DNA of 64,000 bases. Source: Tessaracoccus flavus. Lineage in GTDB: Bacteria; Actinomycetota; Actinomycetes; Propionibacteriales; Propionibacteriaceae. Every line of letters begins with the position of its first letter. The first letter of the stretch is position 1. The stretch covers positions 1,674,001 to 1,738,000 of the forward strand of contig NZ_CP019605.1 of the NCBI RefSeq assembly GCF_001997295.1, in the 5' to 3' direction. Shown here in pieces: positions 1 to 7,744 of the stretch. A model generated the notes under the pieces. It was not told the origin of the DNA and did no database searches. It saw nothing but the letters and a program-made list of their open reading frames with translations. A program made the translations under genes and the position numbers.

Positions 1-55
1 AGGTGGGCTACAGTTGGCCGCCGAAGTGATGATGGGGTGCGAAGGAGGAGAGGAC

Positions 56-340
56 ATGGTCGAGGAACCCCAGGCGATGGCGTCGGTGTTGGCCGAGCTG
101 GAGGCGCTGCTGCGGCCAACGGAACCCCGGTGGGCCCATGCCATGGCTCGCTACCGTGCCCGGCTGGAGGGAGGGGAACCGGTGTCCGATGTGGCGCGCG
201 ATGTGGTGACGCTCTACTCCGCGGGCATGGGTGGTTGGAACGATGTCGTCCTGCAGGACGCGCGAGGAGTCCTCACCGAGCAGCGGGAGTTCCACCGGCT
301 CCGCACGGAGCTCTTCCACGTGGCCAGGGACGCGACCTGA
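56..340 (+). CDS. Small acidic protein, DUF6966-like (immunity-type)
   Basis: A 94-residue protein. The start at 56 is chosen because a strong GGAGGAG site lies at 44-50; an upstream in-frame ATG at 14 has none. The central GGEPVSD...LYSAGMGGWNDVVL region, a helical segment followed by a G-M-G-x-x-N-D motif, resembles the DUF6966 proteins commonly seen beside polymorphic toxins. The next gene starts 3 bases later and is also of immunity type, so the pair looks like an operon of orphan immunity genes. The family assignment is from memory of the motif and is tentative; no catalytic motif is visible. Confidence 0.6.
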   Translation: MVEEPQAMASVLAELEALLRPTEPRWAHAMARYRARLEGGEPVSDVARDVVTLYSAGMGGWNDVVLQDARGVLTEQREFHRLRTELFHVARDAT

Positions 341-342
341 CG

Positions 343-771
343 GTGGTGCACCACGAGGACGGTTCGGTCCTGACGCCGGGCCGCTGGCCCTGGCCGAAGG
401 ACACGCTGGCCTTCGGGTGGCTGGACCCGAGGCACCCCTTCCGGGAGGGCCCGTGCCCGTCGGAGGTGAGGCGCGGGCTCGAGGAGGCCGCCCGCAGCCC
501 CATCGATCGCACCCGGGGCTTCCACACCTGCGCCTTCTGCCCCCGCCCGGCGCCCGAGGAGGTCGGCCCGTGGTCGCCCGATTTCCACCCCACCGAGTAC
601 GCGGCGCAGCGGGGAGACACGCTCCACCTCGGCAGTGCCAGCATCGAGGTGATGGCGGGCGGGCGACGCTGGGTGGCGCCGAACCTGGTGCTGCACTACG
701 TCTCCGAGCACGGCTATCTTCCGCCTGCCGAGGTCGTCGCAGCCCTGGGGGAACCGGGAAGACGGCCATGA
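343..771 (+). CDS. DUF7919-like small protein (immunity-type)
   Basis: About 142 residues from a GTG at 343 or 346, directly after the previous stop. The order of motifs fits the DUF7919 family: a GWLDPRHPF segment near residue 35, a TRGFHTCAFC motif with two cysteines near residue 70, and a C-terminal APNLVLHYVSEHGYLPP segment. Members are small cytosolic proteins often found among toxin-immunity clusters; a biochemical role is not known to me. It overlaps the next reading frame by 4 bases (ATGA at 768-771), so the three genes were probably co-transcribed. Confidence 0.6.
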   Translation: MVHHEDGSVLTPGRWPWPKDTLAFGWLDPRHPFREGPCPSEVRRGLEEAARSPIDRTRGFHTCAFCPRPAPEEVGPWSPDFHPTEYAAQRGDTLHLGSASIEVMAGGRRWVAPNLVLHYVSEHGYLPPAEVVAALGEPGRRP

Positions 772-1061
772 ACGATGTGATCTTGCAGGATGCCTTCGAC
801 GTAGCCCGGCGCCACCTGGCCGATGCGGTCCAGCCCGTCCACCGCCACGAGATCGTGATCGCCTCGTGCACCGAGTACCCGACCGCGTGGGTCTTCGGCT
901 ACAACACGCGCGCGTCCCTGACCGGCGATTTCACGGCCGGTCCGTCGAGCAGCAACTCCCGCCGCAGGCTTGACCCGCGCGGCAGGATGGGCCGCATGAG
1001 TCGACGACGCCCCGAGCCCCGTTCCACGACCTGCAGCACTTCATCGCGTACCCGCGCGTGA
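768..1061 (+). pseudogene. Truncated Imm35/YrhB-like immunity protein fragment
   Basis: The first about 60 residues look like the start of a YrhB/Imm35-type immunity protein: an amphipathic helix with ARRHLAD, then HEIVIASCTEYPTAWVFGYNTRA and GDFTAG, matching the usual W-x-F-x-Y...GD pattern. After GDFTAGPS the sequence turns into low-complexity SSSNSRRR and then reads out of frame through the beginning of the downstream peptidase. The family usually continues for another 30-50 residues (N-x-P...), so the 3' half seems lost at about position 945-970. It is the third immunity-like gene in a row. Confidence 0.5.
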
Positions 1062-3151
1062 ACGGGCTGGCGCTGAGTCCCGACGGGCGGCGGCTGGCCA
1101 CGATCGTGGCGACCCTGGACGCGAAGAAGACCCGCTATGCGAACGCGGTCTGGGAGCACGACCCGGCCGGCGAGGCGCCCGCGCGCCGGATCACCCGCTC
1201 GGCGAAGGGCGAGTCGGGTGCGGCCTACGACGCCGCGGGCAACCTGTACTTCATCTCGGCCCGGCCCGACCCGGACGCCGACGGCGACGACCCGGTCGCC
1301 GCCCTGTGGATGGTCCCGGCGGCGGGCGGCGAGGCCCGGCTGGTGGTCTCACGCCCGGGCGGCATCTCCTCGGTGCACACCGGCCGCGACGGCGGCGTGT
1401 TCGTGGTGGCCCCGTTGATGCCGGTGGCCGAGCACGCCGACGACCCCGAGAAGGCCGACGCCGAGGCGCGCAAGCAGCGCAAGGAGAAGAAGGTCGCCGC
1501 GATCCTGCACACCGACGCGGCCGTGCGCTACTGGGACGCCGACCTGGGCCCCGACGCCCCCCACCTGTTCGCGGTCGAGGACGCCCCCGCCACCGAACCC
1601 GAGCCCACGGACGCCGAGAAGGCGGAGCAGGGAGACGCGTCCGACGCCGCGGCCGCACCCGACCCGGACCTGCCGGGCACCGTCGACGCGGCGCCGCGCC
1701 AGCGGCTGCGCCTGCTCACCCGGGGGCTGGGCGCCCACCTGAGCACCCACGGCCTGCACGTGGCCCCCGACGGGTCGTTCGTGCTGGCGGGCCGCACGAT
1801 CCCCGTGGCCCTGGGGGATCGGCTGACGGCGATCGTCAAGGTCGACTTGGCGTCCGGCACGACGACGGACCTGGTCGAGGGCGTCACCGGCACCGACTAC
1901 GGCCCCGGCCCGGTCAGCCCCGACGGCACCCGCGCGCTGGTGGTGTACGGCCGCACCGGCACCGCCACCACGGCCCCGAGCCGCGAGCTGGGCCTGCTCG
2001 ACATCGCCTCGGGCATCGTCAGCCCGATCGCCGACGCGTTCGACCAGTGGGCGAGCCCGATCGCCTGGGACCCCGCCGGCGACGCCGTGCTGCTGCAGGC
2101 CGACCAGGACGGCCGCGGGCCGCTGTTCCGGCTCGACGTCGCCTCGGGTGAGGCCATCCAGCTCACCCACGACGACGCCGCCTACTCCGCCGCGACCGTC
2201 GCCCCGGACGGCACCGTGTACGGCGCCCGCTCGAGCTACGCCTACCCGGGCGAGGTCGTCCGCATCGACGGCGACTCCGTCACCCGTCTGCCCAACCCGG
2301 TCGAGCGCCCCGAGCTGCCCGGCACGCTGGTCGAGGTCGAGACGACCTCAGCCGACGGCGTCCGGATTCGTGGGTGGCTGGCGCTGCCCCACGGCGCGTC
2401 GCCCGAGAAGCCGGCACCGCTGCTGCTGTGGATCCACGGCGGCCCGCTCAGCTCGTGGAACGCCTGGTCCTGGCGCTGGACGCCGTGGGCGATGGTCGCT
2501 CAGGGCTACGCCGTCCTGCTGCCCGACCCGGCGCTGAGCACGGGGTACGGACAGGACTTCATCCAGCGCGGCTGGGGCTCCTGGGGCGACGCGCCCTACA
2601 CCGACCTCATGGCGATCACCGACGCGGTCGAGGCCCGCGACGACATCGACGGCGACAGGACCATCGCGATGGGCGGCAGCTTCGGCGGCTACATGGCCAA
2701 CTGGATCGCCGGCCACACCGACCGGTTCGCCGCCATCGTCACCCACGCCAGTCTGTGGGCGCTCGACCAGTTCGGCCCCACCACCGACGCCCCCTACTAC
2801 TGGGCGCGCGAGATGGGCGGGCTGATGGACGGCCACTCACCGCACGAGAGCGTCGGCGAGATCCGCACCCCGATGCTCGTCATCCACGGCGACAAGGACT
2901 ATCGCGTCCCGATCGGCGAGGGCCTGCGCCTGTGGTGGGAGCTGCTCAGCAAGTCGGGGCTCCCGGCCGACGAGAAGGGCCAGAGCCCGCACCGGTTCCT
3001 GTACTTCCCCGACGAGAACCACTGGATCCTCCAGCCCCAGCACGCGCTGGTCTGGTACGAGGTCGTGCTCGGGTTCATCGGCGAGCACGTCCACGGCCGG
3101 ACGCCCACGCTGCCGGCCACGCTGGGGCTCAGGGACGCAGCAACGCCTTGA
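1058..3151 (+). CDS. S9 family prolyl oligopeptidase
   Basis: An S9-type serine peptidase of 697 residues as opened from GTG 1058. It has a beta-propeller N-terminal region (LALSPDGRRL, repeated VSPDGT and APDGT blades) with an acidic insertion near residues 120-190, then an alpha/beta-hydrolase domain from about residue 420. Catalytic residues are visible: Ser in GGSFGGYMA near residue 541, Asp in HGDKDYRVP near 610, His in DENHW near 654. The start is odd. In the same frame, codons upstream of 1058 encode FHDLQHFIAYPRV, normal for the family, but contain no start codon back to a TGA at 971; an ATG at 996 lies one base out of frame. Either the first about 20 codons carry a single-base indel or translation begins late. 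The 3' end overlaps the convergent dehydrogenase by 23 bases. Confidence 0.9.
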   Translation: MNGLALSPDGRRLATIVATLDAKKTRYANAVWEHDPAGEAPARRITRSAKGESGAAYDAAGNLYFISARPDPDADGDDPVAALWMVPAAGGEARLVVSRPGGISSVHTGRDGGVFVVAPLMPVAEHADDPEKADAEARKQRKEKKVAAILHTDAAVRYWDADLGPDAPHLFAVEDAPATEPEPTDAEKAEQGDASDAAAAPDPDLPGTVDAAPRQRLRLLTRGLGAHLSTHGLHVAPDGSFVLAGRTIPVALGDRLTAIVKVDLASGTTTDLVEGVTGTDYGPGPVSPDGTRALVVYGRTGTATTAPSRELGLLDIASGIVSPIADAFDQWASPIAWDPAGDAVLLQADQDGRGPLFRLDVASGEAIQLTHDDAAYSAATVAPDGTVYGARSSYAYPGEVVRIDGDSVTRLPNPVERPELPGTLVEVETTSADGVRIRGWLALPHGASPEKPAPLLLWIHGGPLSSWNAWSWRWTPWAMVAQGYAVLLPDPALSTGYGQDFIQRGWGSWGDAPYTDLMAITDAVEARDDIDGDRTIAMGGSFGGYMANWIAGHTDRFAAIVTHASLWALDQFGPTTDAPYYWAREMGGLMDGHSPHESVGEIRTPMLVIHGDKDYRVPIGEGLRLWWELLSKSGLPADEKGQSPHRFLYFPDENHWILQPQHALVWYEVVLGFIGEHVHGRTPTLPATLGLRDAATP

Positions 3152-4145
3152 TGGCCCGGCGCTCGTCCATGGCGCGGTAGCCCTCGGCGGCGTCCTCGAG
3201 CCCCAGGGTGAGGTCGAAGACCAGGCCGGGGTTGATCCGCCCCGACCACACCCGCTCCATCAGGTCGGGCAGGTAGGTGCGGACGGTCGCCATGCCGCCG
3301 CGGACGCCCACGTTGCGGGAGAACATCCGCCCGATCGGCAGCTCGACCCCGTGCGGGACGCCGACGAAGCCGACCATCGCCCCGGGCCGGGCACAGGCGA
3401 TCGCCTGGTTCATGGCGTCGCCCGTGCCGACGCACTCCAGCACGGCGTCCGCGCCGACGCCGGCGGTGAGCTCCCTGATGCGGGCCACGCCCTCATCCCC
3501 TCGCTCCTCGACGATGTCGGTGGCGCCGAATCGGCGGGCCACCTCCTGACGCGAGGCGTGCCGGCTCATCGCGATCACGCGGTCGGCGCCGAGCTGGGAG
3601 GCCGCGAGCACGCCGCACAGCCCGACGGCCCCGTCGCCGACGACGACAGCGGTCCCGCCCGGGCGGACGCCCGCCATCACGGCCGCGTGCCAGCCGGTCG
3701 CCATGACGTCGCTGAGCGTCAGCAGCGAGGGCACCAAGGCCTCGTCCGGCTGCCCCGGGGTGGCGACCAAGGTGCCGTCCGCGAGCGGGACGCGGAGCAG
3801 CTCGGCCTGGCAACCGTCGTACCACTGGTGCTGCACGCAGCCGTTGGGGAACCCGGCCCGGCAGTGGGCGCACGCGTTGCACGAGGCGTAGAAGCCGCCC
3901 ACGACAAAGTCGCCGACGCTGATGTCGCGCACGTCCTCCCCGACGGCTTCGACGACTCCGCAGTACTCGTGCCCCATCGGCTGGGGGTCGGTCGGGTCGT
4001 TGATGCCGCGGTAGCCCCACAGGTCCGAGCCGCACACGCAGGTGGCGGTCAGCCGGACAATTGCGTCCGTCGGCTGCTGGATGGTCGGGTCCGGACGGTC
4101 TTCGACCCGGACGTCGCCGGGCCCGTACATGATCACTCCGCGCAT
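3129..4145 (-). CDS. Zinc-dependent alcohol dehydrogenase
   Basis: Medium-chain dehydrogenase/reductase of 338 residues, the usual length. Catalytic-zinc ligands fit Cys38 (CVCGSD), the GHEYCG motif near residue 60 and the downstream acidic residue. The structural zinc lobe is present as CNACAHC...GC (about residues 94-108). The NAD(P)-binding Rossmann motif VVGDGAVG lies near residue 170. It would oxidise or reduce an alcohol/aldehyde pair; the substrate cannot be read from sequence. It is divergent from the uracil-DNA glycosylase with a 22-base gap, so the two promoters must overlap one another or lie in the neighbouring coding ends. Its 3' end overlaps the S9 peptidase gene. Confidence 0.9.
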   Translation of the reverse strand: MRGVIMYGPGDVRVEDRPDPTIQQPTDAIVRLTATCVCGSDLWGYRGINDPTDPQPMGHEYCGVVEAVGEDVRDISVGDFVVGGFYASCNACAHCRAGFPNGCVQHQWYDGCQAELLRVPLADGTLVATPGQPDEALVPSLLTLSDVMATGWHAAVMAGVRPGGTAVVVGDGAVGLCGVLAASQLGADRVIAMSRHASRQEVARRFGATDIVEERGDEGVARIRELTAGVGADAVLECVGTGDAMNQAIACARPGAMVGFVGVPHGVELPIGRMFSRNVGVRGGMATVRTYLPDLMERVWSGRINPGLVFDLTLGLEDAAEGYRAMDERRAIKALLRP

Positions 4146-4167
4146 GCACCCAGCCTAGGGTGTCGTC

Positions 4168-4998
4168 ATGGCGTCCGTCCTCCTGCCGCACCCGCTCACC
4201 GGGCGGCCGTTCGCTTCCCCCGTCGCTCCGGGCACGGGCTGGCCGGGCGACACCGCCGACGCGGGCACCCCGGTCGCCACCACGCCGGACGCCGTCGCCC
4301 GGCTCGCCGCCACCGCGTCTCGCGCCGAGCTGGACGCCGCCGTCACCCTCTGCCGCGCGTGCCCCCGCCTCGTGGGCTGGCGCGAGGACGTCGCCACGAC
4401 CAAGCGGGCCGCCTTCGCCGACCAGCCGTACTGGGGGCGTCCGGTGGCCAGCTTCGGCGACCCGGACGCCACCGCGCTGGTCGTCGGGTTGGCCCCCGCC
4501 GCGCACGGCGCCAACCGGACGGGGCGCATGTTCACCGGCGACCGCTCCGGCGACTGGCTGTACTCCGCCCTGCACCGGGCCGGGCTCGCCTCCCAGCCAT
4601 ACGCGACCCTCTCTGGCGACGGGCTGGAATTGACCGGGCTGCGGATCATCGCGCCCGTGCACTGCGCCCCGCCCGACAACAAGCCGACGACGCCCGAGAA
4701 GGCCACCTGCGCCCACTGGCTCGACCGCGACTTGCAGCTCTCGGGGACCACGGTCCGGGCGGTCATGGCGCTGGGCTCCATCGCGTGGGATGCCGTGCTC
4801 GGCTCGGCCCGCCGCCTGGCGTGGGGGGTGCCGCGTCCGAAACCCCGCTTCGGGCACGGCGCCGAGGCCACCCTGACAAGGCCGGACGGTGCTCCCGTCC
4901 GGCTGGTCGGCTGCTACCACGTGAGCCAGCAGAACACCTTCACCGGCCGCCTCACCGAGCCCATGCTGGACGCCGCGATCGGCCGCCTGAAGGCCTGA
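4168..4998 (+). CDS. Uracil-DNA glycosylase family 5 (UDGb type)
   Basis: 276 residues. The family 5 signature is clear: [19 protein letters not shown] (motif 1, near residue 107), and [12 protein letters not shown] near the C-terminus (motif 3), where the family's DNA-intercalating HxSxxN element sits. The N-terminal [12 protein letters not shown] and the CAPPDNKP segment supply cysteines typical of the [4Fe-4S] cluster in family 4/5 enzymes (CRAC, VHCAPP). It removes uracil or deaminated bases from DNA in base-excision repair. The ATG at 4168 has only a weak upstream ribosome site (TAGGGTG). It is a stand-alone gene beside the divergent dehydrogenase. Confidence 0.9.
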   Translation: MASVLLPHPLTGRPFASPVAPGTGWPGDTADAGTPVATTPDAVARLAATASRAELDAAVTLCRACPRLVGWREDVATTKRAAFADQPYWGRPVASFGDPDATALVVGLAPAAHGANRTGRMFTGDRSGDWLYSALHRAGLASQPYATLSGDGLELTGLRIIAPVHCAPPDNKPTTPEKATCAHWLDRDLQLSGTTVRAVMALGSIAWDAVLGSARRLAWGVPRPKPRFGHGAEATLTRPDGAPVRLVGCYHVSQQNTFTGRLTEPMLDAAIGRLKA

Positions 4999-5019
4999 GG
5001 TCGGACGCGGCAGTGCGGT

Positions 5020-5285
5020 ACCTCAGCGCCCCCACGGCAGGACCACTCACGATCCCCTCGTTGAATGCGGGGAGGTCGTCGGGGTTCCGGCTGGTCAGGA
5101 GGTTTCCGTCACGGACGAACTCCTCGTCGACCCAGTCCGCGCCTGCATTCTTGAGGTCCGTTGAAATCGCGCCCGTCGACGTCATGCGCCGGCCGCGCAC
5201 GGCGTCGATCTCGACGAGGACCCACGCGCCGTGGCAGATGGGGGCGACTGGCTTTCCTGCCTCCATGAACGAGCGGACGAGGGGC
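5020..5285 (-). pseudogene. C-terminal remnant of a PfpI/DJ-1 family protease
   Basis: Minus-strand reading gives VRSFMEAGKPVAPICHGAW, including the nucleophile elbow A-I-C-H-G of the DJ-1/PfpI superfamily, followed by the RNPDDLPAF C-terminal motif. The first half of the protein (about 100 residues) is missing. At about 5285 the sequence switches within one codon to a fragment of an unrelated gene (the DUF559-type protein), with which it remains in frame. The expected C-terminal stop is also lost. This is a dead fragment created by a deletion or recombination event. Confidence 0.75.
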
Positions 5286-5440
5286 ACTCCACCTCCGGCC
5301 ACCAAGTCAACGCAGCCGCGTGATGCCTGGTCACGACGAGGTCGTCGCCGTACGCGCGGACCGCCTGCAACTTGCCGTCGAGGGTCTCCCCCGCCCCCAC
5401 TTTGCCCTAGACGCCCGGCAGCAGCCGCTCCACCTGTCCC
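5278..5440 (-). pseudogene. Internal fragment copied from the DUF559-type gene at 27.9-28.8 kb
   Basis: About 160 bases are nearly identical to positions 28559-28725 (on the same strand), covering the TLDGKLQAVRAYGDDLVV and HHAAALTWWPEVECPS segments of the intact gene. The fragment carries an in-frame TAG in place of a tyrosine codon (CTA on the plus strand near 5407), lacks the gene's start and lacks the whole C-terminal nuclease-like half. At one end it is fused to the PfpI remnant. It shows that this gene type has had another copy here, or that its DNA has been copied between loci. Confidence 0.8.
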
Positions 5441-5457
5441 ACGCCTTCCGCGTCCGG

Positions 5458-6063
5458 TCAACCCTCCTCGCGCCGTTGCCGCGCTCGCCGGGCGGCGCGG
5501 TGGGCCGCGACAGGACGCAGCAGCCAGCCCAGCAGCGCCGCGAAGGCACCCGCGGCCATGACGCGGAGCCCCACCATGTCCAGGGCCAGGCTCGCCCAGG
5601 CCATCGCCACGATGAGGCTGATCGACGTGATGAGGATGATGGCCAGCGGCAGGCCGGTGTACGCCGGGGGCTGCTCGCGCCGCTCCCGTTCCAGACGGGT
5701 GAGGCACTCGACCTCATACGGCGGAAGCGACCGCGAGGCCAACAACTCCTCCAGCCAGGCCACCTGCTCCCCGATGGGGGGACGAGCCATGCCCAGCACC
5801 TCCCCCGTGCGGCACGCCTCCCAGACGCCGGCGTCCACGAACACGGGCATGCCGGGAGCCCCGAGCGTGACCCCCCACGACAGGCGGTGCGACCAGATGC
5901 GCACCTCACCGATGTGCGTGCGGGCGCCGTACAGGCGGTCGCCCCAGCCGGGTGAGGTCATCTCCACCGGGTACCAGGCGTACCCGCGCTCGACCACCGC
6001 GCGGGCCAGGCGCTGCACCGGCTCGGGGGCACGGGACACACCTTCGGGGACGCCCGTGGTCAT
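5458..6063 (-). CDS. Hypothetical membrane protein, possible Rhs-partner immunity
   Basis: 201 residues starting at ATG 6063, which overlaps the stop of the Rhs chimera by 4 bases (ATGA). The N-terminal 120 residues are soluble and rich in Trp/Gly (GYAWYPVEMTSPGWGDRLYG), followed by two hydrophobic helices at about residues 137-160 and 165-185 and a very basic tail (RAARRARQRR). I do not recognise the family. Translational coupling to an Rhs-repeat gene is the arrangement of an immunity gene behind its toxin, so that is the best guess; the toxin tip itself is not present in the upstream chimera. Confidence 0.55.
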   Translation of the reverse strand: MTTGVPEGVSRAPEPVQRLARAVVERGYAWYPVEMTSPGWGDRLYGARTHIGEVRIWSHRLSWGVTLGAPGMPVFVDAGVWEACRTGEVLGMARPPIGEQVAWLEELLASRSLPPYEVECLTRLERERREQPPAYTGLPLAIILITSISLIVAMAWASLALDMVGLRVMAAGAFAALLGWLLRPVAAHRAARRARQRREEG

Positions 6064-6872
6064 CCCGCACTCCCGGCCGGGACGAGCAGGCGGCCCTGGG
6101 GCCCGGTGACCGAGGTGAGCCAGCCGAGGTCTCCCCAGGTGAACTCGATGCGCCCGTCGGGCCCGACCTCGCTGGTGCGGCGTCCGGCCCGGTCGTAGGT
6201 GTAGTGCGCGGCCACCCCGTCCGTCTCGCGCGTCGCCAGCTGCCCCGACGGCCCGTACGTGTGGGTGGTCGTCCGGCCCGCCGCGGTCTCGGCGACCAGG
6301 CGCCCCGCGGCGTCCCACGACCAGGTGTGCACGACATCGCCGCTGCGGGCGGCGACGAGCTGTCCTGCCGCGTCGTGGGTGCCCTCGGTGCGGACGCCGT
6401 CGCGCACGACCGCCGCCACCCGGCCGTCCTCGTCGCGTTCGACCGTGGTGCCGACCTCGGCGCCCGTCGCGGTGCCGGTGTGCGAGACGACCAGGTTGCC
6501 CGTGTAGGCCCACTGCTGGGTACCGGCGGAGCCGGTCGCGGCGAGGACCCGCCCGGCGGCGTCCCGGCTGAACTCGAGGCGACCCGCGCCGTCCGCCTCG
6601 ACCCAGGCCATCCGGCCCGCGGCGCCGACCATCTCGGCGGCGTCACCGCTGAGGGAGGCGGCGGTCGCGTCGAGCTTGGTGGCCACGGTCTCCAGCGCGT
6701 CGCCGACACGGGCGAGGTCGCCGGCGGTATCGGTGGAGGCCGGCTCGTCAGGCAGCGGCTCCGGCAGAGGCACCAGCGCCACGACGCCGACGGCGTAACC
6801 CCCGCTGACCCCCACGCCCGTCAGCAGCGCGGCGATGGTGTGCACGCCGGTCGTCTCAGCGGTGTTGGTCAT
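6060..6872 (-). CDS. Chimera: PtsI N-terminus fused to Rhs/YD-repeat fragment
   Basis: 270 residues. Residues 1 to about 85 (MTNTAETTGVHTIAALLTGV...GDAAEM) match the N-terminus of the intact PEP-phosphotransferase at 34180-35880 almost line for line. From GAAGRMAWVEADGAGR on, the protein is an Rhs repeat array with YD motifs (TYGPSGQLATRE, YTYDRAGRRTS) that ends bluntly in LLVPAGSAG with no core-closing motif and no toxin domain. The PtsI part lacks the catalytic histidine. The frame is open through the join, so a hybrid could be made from the copied ptsI promoter. It is probably a decaying product of recombination rather than a functional enzyme. Confidence 0.8.
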   Translation of the reverse strand: MTNTAETTGVHTIAALLTGVGVSGGYAVGVVALVPLPEPLPDEPASTDTAGDLARVGDALETVATKLDATAASLSGDAAEMVGAAGRMAWVEADGAGRLEFSRDAAGRVLAATGSAGTQQWAYTGNLVVSHTGTATGAEVGTTVERDEDGRVAAVVRDGVRTEGTHDAAGQLVAARSGDVVHTWSWDAAGRLVAETAAGRTTTHTYGPSGQLATRETDGVAAHYTYDRAGRRTSEVGPDGRIEFTWGDLGWLTSVTGPQGRLLVPAGSAG

Positions 6873-7142
6873 CTTCCCGACTATAGCCACCGGTCGTCAC
6901 CCGCAAGCCGTGTCTTCGTCACTCGCGTTCGCCACGCCCGTCAACGAGCGATACTGGTTGCGTGAGTACCGCCTACTCGATCCGGACCGACCGCCTGATC
7001 CTGCGCCCCCTGCACGAGGCGGATGTCGACGTCGTCGTGGCGTACCGGAATCACCCCGACGTCAGCACTCTGCAGGATTGGGAGCTTCCGGTCACGCGGG
7101 ATCGCGTTGAGCGGCAGGTAGCCGAGACGTGGATGGACCTTG
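6620..7142. repeat. Copied ptsI/acetyltransferase divergent promoter block
   Basis: About 520 bases spanning the first about 85 codons of ptsI (minus strand), the intergenic promoter region and the first about 60 codons of the divergent acetyltransferase (plus strand). The block matches 35640-36157. Both outer edges are abrupt: on one side the ptsI reading frame passes into an Rhs gene fragment, on the other the acetyltransferase frame passes into a LuxR-type HTH. The intergenic part is clearly homologous (GCGATACTG, the ATCTTCCCGA segment) but diverged, so the copy is not recent. Confidence 0.85.
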
Positions 7143-7390
7143 AAGCGCAGGGCGATGTGCTGGTGTTCAGCGGCATCCTCGAGCAACTGGACCAGCGGCC
7201 CGCGCCGGCGAGGCCCAACCGCCTGACCGCGCGGGAGCACGAGGTGTTGGAGTTGCTGCGCGAAGGTCTGCCGGACAAGCAGATCGCCACTCGGCTGCAG
7301 ATCTCGGTGAAGACCGTGGAGAAGCACGTGGGTTCGGTGCTGCGCAAGAACGGCGTGCACAGCCGAACCGAGCTTCTGGTGCAGGCCTGA
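6962..7390 (+). CDS. Chimera: GNAT N-terminus fused to LuxR-type HTH domain
   Basis: 142 residues from GTG 6962, the equivalent start to that of the intact acetyltransferase at 35975. Residues 1-60 (RTDRLILRPL, RNHPDVSTLQDWELPVT, VERQVAETW) duplicate that enzyme's N-terminus but stop before the acetyl-CoA binding motif. After EAQGDVLVFSG the chain becomes the end of a LuxR-family regulator, with a complete C-terminal HTH (LTAREHEVLELL, DKQIATRLQISVKTVEKHVG). The frame is open, so a small DNA-binding protein might be expressed from the copied promoter, but the fusion looks accidental. Confidence 0.75.
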   Translation: MSTAYSIRTDRLILRPLHEADVDVVVAYRNHPDVSTLQDWELPVTRDRVERQVAETWMDLEAQGDVLVFSGILEQLDQRPAPARPNRLTAREHEVLELLREGLPDKQIATRLQISVKTVEKHVGSVLRKNGVHSRTELLVQA

Positions 7391-7399
7391 CCCCACCAA

Positions 7400-7544
7400 G
7401 ACCCCCATAAACCGGGTGGTCCTCCAGAAGATCGCGGAGAGCGGTCTGCGCATCGGAGCCGACGAGGGCGAATGTGGTGGTGAGATAGTCAATAAGTACG
7501 CCGCGCAGCCGCATGGCCTCGCGACCGGGAAGTAGCTCACTCAC
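7400..7544 (-). pseudogene. N-terminal fragment of a large DEAD/DEAH helicase-like protein
   Basis: Minus-strand reading from ATG 7544 gives MSELLPGREAMRLRGVLIDY, then TTTFALVGSDAQTALRDLLED. This is the kind of N-terminus found on large actinobacterial DEAD/DEAH helicases with a C-terminal DUF1998 region. After about 45 residues the likeness ends where the LuxR fragment (opposite strand) begins. The next 200 bases (7545-7744) hold nothing I recognise. The assignment rests on a short stretch and is tentative. Confidence 0.4.
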
Positions 7545-7744
7545 TTGGCTGTCCTCCCCGGAGCGAGTCGCCCCCGCGGCGCCGACCTACCTCGGATCCC
7601 TCGTCGATAGCATCACGACTGGGACTGACACCACAGTAGCGTCCGTCCTTGCACAACGTCGCCGTCCACATCGGCTATGGCCTTCCAAGCCGGGCAGCCT
7701 CGCTGTGCTCGACCCGGCTCGCTGACCTGATCTGCATCGAGCCA

